Origin: Cepaea nemoralis
Taxonomy: Eukaryota > Mollusca > Gastropoda > Stylommatophora > Helicidae
DNA length: 64,000 bases
Assembly: GCA_014155875.1 (NCBI GenBank)
Contig: JACEFZ010028309.1
Span: 327,501 to 391,500, forward strand
Reading direction: 5' to 3'
In this document: positions 42,370 to 55,574 of the stretch, piece after piece
How the letters are laid out: every line of letters begins with the position of its first letter
How positions within the stretch are numbered: position 1 is the first letter of the stretch
Notes under the pieces: model-generated
The model's database searches: none
Told to the model about the DNA's origin: nothing
The model's input: the letters and a program-made list of their open reading frames with translations, nothing else
Made by a program: the position numbers and the translations under genes

Positions 42370-44620
42370 GCAAGATGTTGTAACAGATGCTCCATCCAAC
42401 TGTAGGTTTAAACACATGGTGTTGTGACAGATGCTACATCCAGCTGTAGGTTTAAACACATGGTGTTGTGACAGATGCTACATCTAACTATAGGTTTAAA
42501 CACATGGTGTTGTGACAGATGCTACATCCAACTGTAGGTTTAAACACATGGTGTTGTGACAGATGCTACATCCAACTGTAGGTTTAAACACATGGTGTTG
42601 TGACAGATGCTACATCCAACTGTAGGTTTAAACACATGGTGTTGTGACAGATGCTACATCCAACTGTAGGTTTAAACACATGGTGTTGTGACAGATGCTA
42701 CATCCAACTGTAGGTTTAAACACATGGTGTTGTGACAGATGCTACATCCAACTGTAGGTTTAAACACATGGTGTTGTGACAGATGCTACATCCAACTGTA
42801 GGTTTAAACACATGATGTTGTGACAGATGCTACATCCAACTGTAGGTTTAAACACATGATGTTGTGACAGATGCTACATCCAACTGTAGGTTTAAACACA
42901 TGATGTTGTGACAGATGCTCCATCCAACTGTAGGTTTAAACACATGATGTTGTGAAAGATGCTACATCCAACTATAGGTTTAACCACATGATGTTGTGAC
43001 AGATGCTACATCCAACTGTAGGTTTAAACACATGGTGTTGTGACAGATGCTACATCCAACTGTAGGTTTAAACACATGGTGTTGTGACAGATGCTACATC
43101 CAACTGTAGGTTTAAACACATGGTGTTGTGACAGATGCTACATCCAACTGTAGGTTTAAACACATGGTGTTGTGACAGATGCTACATCTAACTATAGGTT
43201 TAAACACATGGTGTTGTGACAGATGCTACATCCAACTGTAGGTTTAAACACATGGTGTTGTGACAGATGCTACATCCAACTGTAGGTTTAAACAGATAGG
43301 CTACAAGCATGGTGTTGTGACAGATGCCTCCATCCAACTGTAGGTTTAAACACATGGTGTTGTGACAGATGCTACATCTAACTATAGGTTTAAACACATG
43401 GTGTTGTGACAGATGCTACATCTAACTATAGGTTTAAACACATGATGTTGTGACAGATGCTACATCTAACTATAGGTTTAAACACATGGTGTTGTGACAG
43501 ATGCTACATCCAACTGTAGATTTAAACACATGGTGTTGTGACAGATGCTACATCCAACTGTAAGTTTAAACACATGGTGTTGTGACAAATGCTACATCCA
43601 ACTGTAAGTTTAAACACATGGTGTTGTGACAGATGCTACATCCAACTGTAGATTTAAACACATGGTGTTGTGACAGATGCTACATCCAACTGTAAGTTTA
43701 AACACATGGTGTTGTGACAAATGCTACATCAAACTGTTGGTTTAAACACATGGTGTTGTGACAAATGCTACATCAAACTGTAGGTTTAAACACATGATGT
43801 TGTGACCGATGCTACGTCCAACTGTAGGTTTAAACACATGGTGTTGTGACAGATGCTACATCAAACTGTAGGTTTAAACACATGGTATTGTGACAGATGC
43901 TACATCCAACTGTAGGTTTAAACACATGGTGTTGTGACAAATGCTACAACCAACTGTTGGTTTAAACAGAAGGTGTTGTGGCAGATGCTACATCCAACTG
44001 TATGTTTAAACACATGGTGTTGTGACAGATGCTACATCCAACTGTTGGTTTAAACACAAGGTGTTGTGACAGACGCTACATCCAACTGTAAATTTAAACA
44101 CATGATGTTGTGACAGATGCTACATGAAACTGTAGGTTTAAACACATGGTGTTGTGACAGGTGCTACATCCAACTGTAGGTTTAAACACATGGTGTTGTG
44201 ACAGATGCTACATCAAACTGTAAGTTTAAACACATGGTGTTGTGACAGATGCTACATCAAACTGTAAGTTTAAACACATGGTGTTGTGACAGATGCTACA
44301 TCAAACTGTAAGTTTAAACACATGGTGTTGTGACAGGTGCTACATCCAACTGTAGGTTTAAACACATGATGTTGTAACAGATGCTCCATCCAACTGTAGG
44401 TTTAAACAGATAATCTACAAGCAAGATGTTGTGACAGATGCTACATCCAACTTTAGGTTTAAACACATGATGTTGTGACAGATGCTGCATCCAACTGTAG
44501 GTTTAAACACATGGTGTTGTAACAGATATTACATCCAACTGTAAGTTTAAACACATGGTGTTGTGACAGATGCTACATCCAACTGTAGGTTTAAATATGT
44601 GTTGTCATGATAGATGCTGC
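42370..44620. repeat. 44-bp minisatellite in POU4 intron, about 50 copies
   Basis: The unit ACAGATGCTACATCCAACTG then TAGGTTTAAACACATGGTGT and TGTG, 44 bases. Older, divergent units lie toward the 44 kb end, and more uniform ones at 42.4-43.3 kb. Two units carry an insertion with TACAAGCA (43300, 44410). It begins within 30 bases of the POU4 splice acceptor. Confidence 0.95.
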
Positions 44621-44754
44621 ATACATGAAATGGAAAACTGTAGTGCAGGTTTGTAGATTTCAGTTTCTTACAGAATGCCTCAACCATCCTATCTGTCAAC
44701 CAACTCATTTGTAAACAAACCCAATTATTAATGAAACCAACTGGCAACATATCT
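44621..44754. other. Unique spacer in presumed POU4 intron
   Basis: About 130 non-repetitive bases between two tandem arrays. No feature recognised. Confidence 0.3.
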
Positions 44755-45500
44755 AACTGTCACCCAACCCAACTGTCAAGCAACACAACTGTCAACCAAC
44801 CTAAATGTCAACCAATCCACCTGTCAACCAGCCAAACTGTCAACCAACCCAACTTTCAACCAACCTAACTATCAACCAACCCAACTGTCAACCAACCCAA
44901 ATGTCAACCAATCCACTTGTCAACTAATCCACCTGTAACTAACCCAACTGTCAATCAACCCAACTGCCAAACAACCCAACTGTCAACCAAACCAAATGTC
45001 AACCAAATGAACTGTCAACCAACCCAACTGTCAACCAACCAAACTGTCAACCAACCCAATTGTCAACCAACCCATCTCTCAACCAACCCTGCTTGACAAC
45101 AACCAACCCAATTGTCAACTAACCCAATTTTCAACCAACCCAAATGTCAACCAATCCACTGTCAACCAATCCACCTGTCACCCAACCCAACTGTCAACCA
45201 ACCCACCTGTCAATCAACCCAAATGTCAACCAAACCAAATGTCAACAAACCCATCTGTCAATCAACCCATTTGTCAACCAACCCAATTGTCAATCAACCC
45301 ATCTCTCGACCAACCCTGCTTGACAACAACCAACCCAATTGTCAACTAACCCAATTTTCAACAAACCCAAATGTCAACCAATCCACTATCAACTAATCCA
45401 CCTGTCACCCAACCCAACTGTCAACCCACCCACCTGTCAACCAACCCAACTGTCAACCACCCCATCTGTTAACCAACCCAGCTGTCAACCAACCTGAGTC
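44755..45500. repeat. 16-bp minisatellite
   Basis: Degenerate repeats of CAACCAACCCAACTGT, with a larger duplication of about 240 bases visible (CTCTCAACCAACCCTGCTTG and CTCTCGACCAACCCTGCTTG at 45071 and 45301). Confidence 0.9.
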
Positions 45501-45544
45501 TGAAACTATCTGTAACCCACGTGATCACATCAAATAAAGCTATT

Positions 45545-46560
45545 CGACATGTGGCTGACAATCATGGACAATCATGGACAGTTATGGACAGTCATAGACA
45601 ATCATTGAAGTCATGGACAATCATGGACAATCATTGACATTTATGGACAATCATGGACAATCGTGGACAATCATGAACAATCACGGAAAATCATGGACAG
45701 TCGCGGGCAATCACGGACATTCGCGGACAATCATAGACAAATATGGACAATCACGGATAATCATGGACAATCGCGGACAATCATGGGCAATCGAGGACAA
45801 TCGCGAGCAATCATGGACTATCATGGACAATCACGGACAATCATCAATAATCATGTACAATTATGTATAATCATAGACAATCGCTGACAATCGTGGACAG
45901 TCATGAACAGTCATGACAATCATGGACAATCATGGACAATCATTGACAAGCATGGACAATCATTAACAATCATGGACAATTATGGACAATCGTGGACAAT
46001 CATGGACAATCGCAAACAATCACGGACAATCATGGACAATCGCAAACAATCATGGACAATCATGGACAATCGCTGACAATAATGGACAATCATCAACAAT
46101 CATGGACAATTATGAACAATAATGGACAATCATAGAGAATCATGGACAGTCATCGACAATTATGGACAGTCATCGACAATTATGGACATCGCGGACAATC
46201 ACGGACAATCATGGACAATCGCAGACAATCATGGACAATCGCTAACAATAATGGACAATCGCTGACAATAATGGACAATCATCAATAATCATGGACAATT
46301 ATGAACAATAATAGACAATCATAGAGAATCATGGACAGTCATCGACAATTATGGACATCGCGGATAATCACGGACAATCATGGACAATCGCAGACAATCA
46401 TGGACAATCATGGACAATCGCTGACAATTATGGACAATCATCACCAATCATGGACAATTATGAACAATAATGGACAATCATAGAGAATCATGGACAGTCA
46501 TCGACAATTATGGACAATCGCGGACAATCATGGACAATCATGGACAATCGCGGGCAATCA
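45545..46560. repeat. 10-bp minisatellite
   Basis: Tandem ATGGACAATC units with CG variants (ATCGCGGACA); higher-order duplications of about 180 bases repeat at 46150, 46340 and 46500. The DNHGQSW frame on the plus strand is an artefact. Confidence 0.9.
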
Positions 46561-46734
46561 GTAAACAAACAAAACTCCCCAGAAGCTTCTGAGATGGGGT
46601 TTTAAACCAGGGTTTCAAGACGTGAGATCGACTTTATTGCGCAAGGTTTTATTCCACATGTTTAGTTCGATTTCCGTAGGGCGGTCTGTCGACAGCGTCG
46701 CACAGAGCATGACCTCGGAATGTCCAGCGACGTC

Positions 46735-46875
46735 CTCCAGTTGGTCGGTCGGTAGGTCGGTCGGGCGGTCGGTCGATCGATCTGTCAATCGGTCGGTCGA
46801 TCGATCTGTCAATCGGTCGGTCGGTCGATCGGTCGGTCGGTTGGTTGGTTGGTTTGATTGGTTGTTGGCTGGCTG

Positions 46876-46950
<75 letters not shown>

Positions 46951-47000
46951 GGTTGGTTGGTTGGTTGGTTGGCTGGCTGGCTGGCTGGCTGGCTAGTTAT

Positions 47001-47040
<40 letters not shown>

Positions 47041-47157
47041 CTGGCTGGCTGGCTGGCTGGCTAGTTGGTTGGTTGGTTAGTTGGTTGGTTGGTTAGTTGG
47101 TTGGTTGGTTGGTTGGTTGATTGGTAGATTGGTTGGTTGGTTGGTTGGTTGGTTAGT
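46735..47157. repeat. Tetranucleotide repeats GGTC/GGTT/TTAG/GGCT
   Basis: Consecutive pure blocks: (GGTC)n with GATC, then (TTAG)n, (GGTT)n, (GGCT)n, (TTAG)n, (GGCT)n, (GGTT)n. Block switching suggests successive slippage from point-mutated units. Confidence 0.95.
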
Positions 47158-47624
47158 GTACTACCCACAACGCATTGGCAGAACCCAGTGTAAAACGCCA
47201 TTCATAAAACTGTAGCAGACAAGATGCCAACAATCCCCATTCGGATCTCGTATATGGAAGCGAGTGTTTGCTTCCCCCCCCCCCCCCCCCCCCCCCCCCC
47301 ACTTGATAGTCTGGCTGGTTGTGTCAACACAAACGGGTGTGTTGAACGATCATAAACTAGTAACACCTGGGGAAGGTCTCAGGTTCGATTATCTCCCTGC
47401 TCGCCGTTTTGATCGGGTTTGTATTGATCCGCTGGAGAGAGGAAACGAGATAATCGATGCTGTGCCTCCTCTAGAACAACGGAGCAAACACTACAGTTGG
47501 ACAGTTGGTTAGCTGGTTGTGGGTCCTGGTGAAGACAGAGAGTTGCCTCTCTTCAATGTGATAAAGTCTCCCTCTTCTTCGTTCACCTCCAGAGGTCAGT
47601 ATGAATAAATGCACAGACAGCAGT
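47158..47624. other. Unique sequence with poly-C
   Basis: Contains a C run of about 32 bases at 47274-47300. A B-box-like GGTTCGATT at 47382 has no matching A box at tRNA spacing. No gene recognised. Confidence 0.4.
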
Positions 47625-47815
47625 AGTCAACTTCAGCTTGTTGATATCTCCAAAGTGTTTGTCCTCAAAGAGAGCTGGAATAGGCCAAATGACGTTTCTC
47701 TGTTCCACGTATGTTGGTCACTCCTGCATCAAATATATAGCTGTCATTTTACCAGCCCCATAGTTACATTCATCAGTATCTCCTATCTGTAGTTTATTAA
47801 ACATGTGGTGTTAGG
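47625..47815 (-). pseudogene. LINE E 3' terminal fragment
   Basis: Matches 18925-19110 in the same orientation: AGCTTGTTGATATCTCCA, TTGTCCTCAAA, GCTGTCATTTTACCAG, TATCTCCTATCT.TAGTTTATT. It therefore encodes, on the minus strand, a mutated version of the C-terminal GDT..CNCGTGKMTA region. Confidence 0.7.
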
Positions 47816-48017
47816 ATAGCTGTATGTACAGTGTAACCTTTTCTTTGTATCGTGCAAACTTTTGTCTGTACAGTTCAACCTTTTATCTGTACAGTGCAAC
47901 CTACATTTTTTTTTTAAACTCTAGTTTCACATTCTTAAAAACTGGACACACAGACCAGTCTGTCAATCTTCCCTTTATTCGTAGGCCTATCGTAGACTGC
48001 GTTCTTCCTATTACTCA

Positions 48018-48019
<2 letters not shown>
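47816..48019. other. Short repeats, unassigned
   Basis: Three copies of a 23-base phrase (TGTACAGTGTAACCTTTT, TGTACAGTTCAACCTTTT, TGTACAGTGCAACCT) at about 47824-47900. No gene. Confidence 0.5.
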
Positions 48020-48072
<53 letters not shown>

Positions 48073-48189
48073 CGCGTCTTGGTGTGAGCCATTCATATCA
48101 ATCATCTTCCATACAAACAAACACACACACACACACAAGCACACACACACCCACACATTCGTCTTGGAGTGTGCTATTCATATACTTCA

Positions 48190-48228
<39 letters not shown>

Positions 48229-48356
48229 CGCGTCTTGGTGTGAGCCATTCATATCAATCATCTTCCATACAAACACACACACACACACACACGCACACAC
48301 ACACACCCACACATTCGTCTTGGAGTGTGCGATTCATATACCTCATCTTTCACACA
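48020..48356. repeat. CA microsatellite with 150-bp duplication
   Basis: (CA)n tracts separated by two copies of a unique module (GCGCGTCTTGGTGTGAGCC ... ATTCGTCTTGGAGTGTGC) at about 48070 and 48230. Confidence 0.9.
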
Positions 48357-48459
48357 TAACTCTATACACCACTTTATCATACCATGTCCATTGGCGGTAC
48401 ATATAACACATATACTTCTTGAGCATAGCCCACATGTCAAGTTATACGACCGTCTTACA

Positions 48460-48715
48460 CGGCCATCTAGACAGACAAATGGCCAGAGAGGGTGAAGGTA
48501 ATCTAGTCAGACAGACAGACAAGTGGTGGATACACCAGACAGACAGAAAATGGAGAGATGCTCCAGTCAGACAGACAGTGGGAAAGTACCCCTGTCAGTC
48601 AGACAGAGACAGAAAAACAGACAGAATGTGGGAAAATAATACAGACAGTGGAAAGATACTCCAGTCAGACAGAGAGGCAAACAGACGGACATACAGACTG
48701 GGGGAAGTTACGAAG

Positions 48716-48794
<79 letters not shown>

Positions 48795-48840
48795 AGACGG
48801 ACGAACGGACGGACGGACGGACGGACGGACGGACAGACAT
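48460..48840. repeat. CAGA tetranucleotide repeat
   Basis: Scattered then pure (CAGA)n at 48716-48774, grading into (CGGA)n at 48775-48835. DRQT/VCLS frames are artefacts. Confidence 0.9.
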
Positions 48841-50230
48841 CACCACGAGCACACCTACCGTGGAAGGTGAAGGCAACCATCTGACCCTCTCCTGTGGTGC
48901 CCCCCAGTGGCGGATCCCCGGGGAGTGACGACCCCCGGGGTAAGATAGTGGGTTCGGCGTGATTCCCATCGCCGGCTGTTTCACATTCATGGGCGGAAAC
49001 ACTGTCTGCTGTGGGATGTAACTTTCACACAACGCCACTGCCAGTTTTATTGTTGGGGAAAGGCCCGCTCCCTAACCAAACTGCTAATATTTAGACACTT
49101 TATCCACTTCTTCTTTGGTAACAGAGTTCCAAATTGCCGCGTGTGACAAAAATGTTTGTATGATGTTATTACTGATCACTAATGTGTGAATAATAACAGT
49201 TCACATTTTATGTGTCCGTTCTTCTCGGATCTGTTGCTACAGAAGACCGCATGAATAGCTTTAGACAGAGAGGATGAATGTAACAATAGCTTGAGATAGA
49301 AAGAGTTAATGAAACAATAGCTTGGGCGGAAAGGAAAACATAAATTATTGTTGTTATCAGTTACAATTAAATTACAACAAAGGAAATAACAATAAAGATG
49401 ATATTAGAAAGCGAAATGTTATATGGAAAGACATTCTAGCTTTCTACTGCATGCCTGAGGGTGCAAATATTAACATCAGCGACAAATTCCAGGTTGCCAA
49501 ACTTAATCAGTTGTTAACTTTTCAAAGCTCCATCCTTTTAAGAAAAAGCACAGTATAAATTTATGCCCGCATTCATCTTTTACACAAACTAAATACCACA
49601 GAAAGAAAAGCGGTTGTAATGATAACAACATCAATAGCGCTGACAAAGATCACTTTTCACTTGTTTCAATTAATAATTCACAACACTCTGAATTCGTTTT
49701 CAACAATGTCCGTGTTTACTTGTGTGAAATTCCAGTTTGTTGTAAAGTTTTAGCGGTGCACATTTAACCACGGCGCCGTGAAAAAACAAGCTTGGTGGTA
49801 GCAATAATTATTGTGATATTGAGATGTGTCTGGGGCAGATTCACCGGGCGGGTTCTTGCAAGTTGACGAGCTGTCCATGTCACATTACAGACGGTAGGAA
49901 GACAGCAATAATGGGGGGCTCATGAAGATTTCATGCAGTGTAAATATCGACTTCAAGTTACTGCCAGAAGCGTCGCGCAATGGAACATTTCAGCGGCATC
50001 AAACTTTCATGATAGGCAGCGGCCAAAGAAGACTGCCACCGTAGGGCTTTGGTGGGTTGTAGTCGCTGTTGGCTGGATCATCGATCAGGGCTGGTGTCAA
50101 TCAGCCAATCCCAGGAGAGGGGGGGCTGATGTGAACATACTGTGTCTGAGAGATTCCGTCATACGGGCACTCGTCGCCGAGAACACATTTAACAATGCCT
50201 CGAATGGAGGAGTTATAATGGTCATTGCCC
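48841..50230. other. Unique sequence, no gene recognised
   Basis: 1.4 kb without a convincing ORF. Noted: a 12-base palindrome CACGGCGCCGTG at 49769-49780. The short frames at 49322 and 49933 have no recognisable domain. Confidence 0.4.
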
Positions 50231-50246
50231 GTTGTATTCTTTAAAA

Positions 50247-50320
50247 GCTGGGCAGTGTAATGGCTACCACGATAGCCTGTTACCCTGGTGGTCTGTGTTC
50301 GAAACTCCCACAACGCGGAG
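50247..50320 (+). repeat. tRNA-derived SINE head
   Basis: CAGTGTAATGGCTACCACG is followed by CCTGTTAC and GTGTTCGAAACTCCCAC. This strongly resembles tRNA-Val/Asp layout (TAGTGTAGTGGTTATCACG, CCTGTCAC, GTTCGAAAC) with normal A- to B-box spacing. Arms are not all paired, so it is a tRNA-derived SINE head. It reads directly toward the 29-bp tandem array. Confidence 0.65.
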
Positions 50321-50374
50321 AATATGTTTCTACACTTATCTCTAGAATTATCGAAGACATGAGTGGCTACACCA

Positions 50375-51969
50375 CACTTATCTATATAACTATCACTCCA
50401 CCACACTTATCTATATAACTATCACTCCACCACACCTGTCTATATAACTATCATTCCACCACACGTATCTATATAACTATCACTCCACCACACTTATCTA
50501 TATAACTATCACTCCATCACACTTATCTATATAACTATCATTCCACCACACGTATCTATATAACTATCACTCCACCACACTTATCTATATAACTATCACT
50601 CCATCACACTTATCTATATAACTATCACTCCACCAGACTTATCTATATAACTATCACTCCACCAGACTTATCTATATAACTATCACTCCACCACACTTAT
50701 CTATATAACTATCACTCCACCACACTTATCTATATAACTATCACTCCACCACACTTAGCTATATAACTGTCACTCCACCACACGTACCTATATAACTGTC
50801 ACTCCACCACACTTATCTATATAACTGTCACTCCACCACACGTATCTATATAACTATCACTCCATCACACTTATCTATATAACTATCACTCCACCAGACT
50901 TATCTATATAACTATCACTCCACCAGACTTATCTATATAACTATCATTACACCACACTTATCTATATAACTATCACTCCACCACACTTATCTATATAACT
51001 ATCACTCCACCACACTTATCTATATAACTATCACTCCACCACACTTATCTATATAACTATCACTCCACCACACTTATCTATATAACTGTCACTCCACCAC
51101 ACTTATCTATATAACTATCACTCCACCACACTTATCTATATAACTGTCACTCCACCACACATATGTATATAACTATCACTCCACCACACTTATCTATATA
51201 ACTATCACTCCACCACACTTATCTATATAACTATCACTCCACCACACTTATCTATATAACTATCACTCCACCACACTTATCTATATAACTATCACTCCAC
51301 CACACTTATCTATATAACTGTCACTCCACCACACTTATCTATATAACTGTCACTCCACCACACTTATCTATATAACTGTCACTCCACCACACTTATCTAT
51401 ATAACTGTCACTCCACCACACATATGTATATAACTATCACTCCACCACACTTATCTATATAACTATCACTCCACCACACTTATCTATATAACTATCACTC
51501 CACCACACTTATCTATATAACTATCACTCCACCACACTTATCTATATAACTATCACTCCACCACACTTATCTATATAACTATCACTCCACCACACTTATC
51601 TATATAACTATCACTCCACTACACTTATCTATATAACTATCACTCCACCACACTTATCTATATAACTATCACTCCACCACACTTATCTATATAACTATCA
51701 CTCCACCACACTTATCTATATAACTATCACTCCACCACACTTATCTATATAACTATCACTCCACCACACTTATCTATATAACTATCACTCCACCACACTT
51801 AGCTATATAACTGTCACTCCACCACACGTTATCTATATAACTGTCACTCCACCACACTTATCTATATAACTGTCACTCCACCACACTTATCTATATAACT
51901 ATCACTCCACCACACTTATCTATATAACTATCACTCCACCACACTTATCTATATAACTATCACTCCCCC
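50375..51969. repeat. 29-bp minisatellite, about 55 copies
   Basis: The unit CACTTATCTATATAACTATC followed by ACTCCACCA, 29 bases, highly uniform with variants CGTATC, GACTTATC and CTGTCAC. Higher-order repeats are visible (the CATATGTATATAAC variant recurs at 51160 and 51420). Confidence 0.95.
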
Positions 51970-51999
51970 ACTTCTAGAACTATCACCATGGTTCTAACA

Positions 52000-54165
52000 C
52001 CTCGCTTACTTACAACCTCCAAAACAAACATCCACTACAGTATCAGAAACTTCAGCTGAGATGGTCTATTGCAGCATCGTCACCTGCTTCGAAGCAGGCT
52101 ACTTTGAGTCACTTTTGTCGTTCGTCTGATCGTCCAGTGCGTGCTGCATTACAACATGATACAGCAAGATTCAAAGTGTTAAAGAATCTGTGACAAACGC
52201 AATGGGAAATGCGCTAACATCTGATTTTTGGACATCTCTAGGTAACGAAAGCTATTGTGGAATTACTGGCCATAGGATTGCCGATGACTGGAAATTGAAA
52301 AATGTTGTTCTTGAATGCGTGAATGTTGTTGAACGTCATTATTCTGACAGGGTTGCCGAGTTATATAAACAATTTGCAATAGACTGCGTTACAACGAACA
52401 GAATTCAGGCTTTAGTTACTGACAATGCAAGAAATATGGTTTCAGCTGTTGAGAAAACCGGTTGTGCACATATTCCTTGTTTGGTTCATAGCTTACAACT
52501 GAGCATATTACACCGACTTAAAGCCACTGATACCGAAACATTGTTTGGCAAATGTCGAAAAATTGTCAGACATTTTAAACATAGTTCTGCACACACAACC
52601 GAGTTGCAAAATTGTACTGAGTCACCATTGTGTAAGCTGCAGCAAGATGTACCGACAAGATGGAAGAGTATTATTGTTATGCTACAGAGTCTTCTGGAGG
52701 CCAGAGTAGTCTACATGCCAGATGAAAAGAAACAATACAAAGGTCCAAAACTGTCAGATTCGGATTGGGAGAAGATTTCGAAATATGTCAAAGTTTTGGA
52801 ATTATTCTGTCAGACCACGGTCCTGCTTGGCGGTCAAGATTATGTTTCATGTAGCTGTGTATTTCCACTGCTATCATCGTTGACAGAGCATATGACTGTA
52901 TACGATGATAATCCGGGTTACATAGCTAAATTTAAGGCAGCATCTTTTAATGACTTCAGTGGACGTGTAGCTAATATGGCAAGTATTGAAATATTACAGA
53001 CTGTAACAGCACTTGATCCACGCTACAGATACCTGAAGTGTTTGTCAAAAGATGCAAAAAAAAACGAATTTGGTCACGTATTGAACAACAAATAGCAATT
53101 GATGTTCATGATGAGCAGATTGAGACTGCTGCGACGAATGATACTAGCATTAACAATGAAACTATATATGAACCAATTGAAAACCGTATTAAGCTAATGG
53201 AGCCTGACTCAGACACGGAAGATCATGTAGACAGCTCTTCTGATGAATATCATCCATACATCATGTGAGATGCCGATAAGCGTGGGCGGTCATGTTTTGC
53301 CATCTCACTCGATCACCAGAGTCGTGGATCAGCTCAGTGTTCCTGTCTCGATCATGCCGCGTAACCAAGCCATCAGGGTATTTACTTCTAGGTCTTCCCC
53401 TCGGTCTCTTCCCTTCGATTTTGCCAGTTGTCGCCAAGTTCTCCAAGTCATTTCTTCTCTTAACATGTCCAATAGCATTTTGACTGCCTACGTCTAATGA
53501 CTCTAATCAGTTTACGATCTTCATTTGTTTCTTGAAGGACTTGTTCATTGGTTTTTCTGTCTGTCCATGGTATTCTTTGCATTTTTCTCAGAAACCACAT
53601 TTCCACAGCCATCAGATGTTTTTTTTAGCTTGACTGCTCATTGTCCACATTTCACATCCCTACACAAGTATAGGTTCTATGTAGCACTTCATCACTCTTT
53701 TTCTCGTTTCAATTGATATCTTCTTATTGGTTAGTATGTTTTTCATCTTGCAAAAGGCTACCTTTGCCATGGCAATTCTTGTTCTAATCTCTACAAGGCA
53801 TCTCCCGTCTGATGTTATGACTGTTCCGTGATAACAGTACCGATTCACTTGCTTTAGAATATGACCATTTACTCGCATATCACATTGTGGTATTTCCTTC
53901 TTCTCAGTGACGACCATAATCTGTGTCTTCTTACTATTCTGATGAATTACTGCGTTATAAAATGTAGAAGAAAGTTGCTGAATCGGTTGACCCTCTACAA
54001 TGGTGGAAACTTAATGACCATCAATATCCAAAATTGGCATTCCTTGTCAAGACCATTCAGTGCATAACGGCTTCCTCAGTGCCATTTGAACTATTGTTTA
54101 GCTCTGGTGGTTATATGGTTAATAAGACGCGCTTGTCACTTGAACCAAATACTGTCAACATACTC
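52000..54165 (+). pseudogene. hAT-3 transposase (ZBED-type), 5'-truncated and interrupted
   Basis: Plus strand. Open from 52190: WTSLGNESYCGITGHRIADD, YKQFAIDCVTTNRIQALVTD (LVTDNARNM is the catalytic Asp context), HIPCLVHSLQLSILHRL, QQDVPTRWKSIIVMLQSLLE, TALDPRYRYLKCLSKDAKK. A frameshift near 53060-53090 leads to RIWSRIEQQIAIDV and SDTEDHVDSSSDE. A LINE interrupts at 53249, and DELLRYKM resumes at 53941, then PLQWWKLNDHQYPKLAFLV and PFELLFSSGGYMVNKTRLSL, the hATC domain, ending abruptly at 54165 in a TA tract. The N-terminal BED finger is missing. Ancestrally an Ac/ZBED-type transposase. Confidence 0.85.
53249..53936 (-). mobile_element. LINE fragment in hAT-3 with 11-bp TSD
   Basis: TTCTGATGAAT occurs at 53238-53248 and 53937-53947. 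The insert, read on the minus strand, contains MVVTEKKEIPQCDMRVNGHI, RYCYHGTVITSDGRCLVEIR, RKRVMKCYIEPILV and MENLATTGKIEGKRPRGRPR, ending CATCTCACATGATGTATGG. It is a 5'-truncated LINE C-like copy with mutations. Confidence 0.9.
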
Positions 54166-55250
<1,085 letters not shown>

Positions 55251-55574
55251 ACGAACGAACGAACGAACGAACAAACTTTATTTTCAAAGGGTTAAGAATT
55301 GGGCACGCAGGCCCGTCTAACATTCTGCCCTTCTATCACTCTCTTTCATACATTATTTCATTCACACATCATTCAAGGCTAACAAAGAACAGCAACAATA
55401 TAAAAGATATGCATTATAAAGGCATGGGCAAAATGCAAACATCAAAACTACACGACACAGTAATATTAGATAATGGTCTGACACTTGTTATTAGCCATGT
55501 GGAATATACTGGCCTACAAAAAGGGGATTGGCTGTTATACTAGGGTTTTGTTATTATTATTATTATCTCAATTA

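Noticed and set aside
47339..47400. Possible tRNA or SINE at GGTTCGATT
   Set aside because: Only a B-box-like motif; no A box at the required distance.
48084..48928. THTHTH- and [12 protein letters not shown] ORFs
   Set aside because: Translations of CA and CAGA repeats.
49769..49780. Palindrome CACGGCGCCGTG as a regulatory site
   Set aside because: A single 12-base palindrome without context is not enough to claim function.
50375..51969. CRISPR-like regular repeats (29 bp)
   Set aside because: Units are contiguous with no unique spacers, and the context is eukaryotic; it is a minisatellite.
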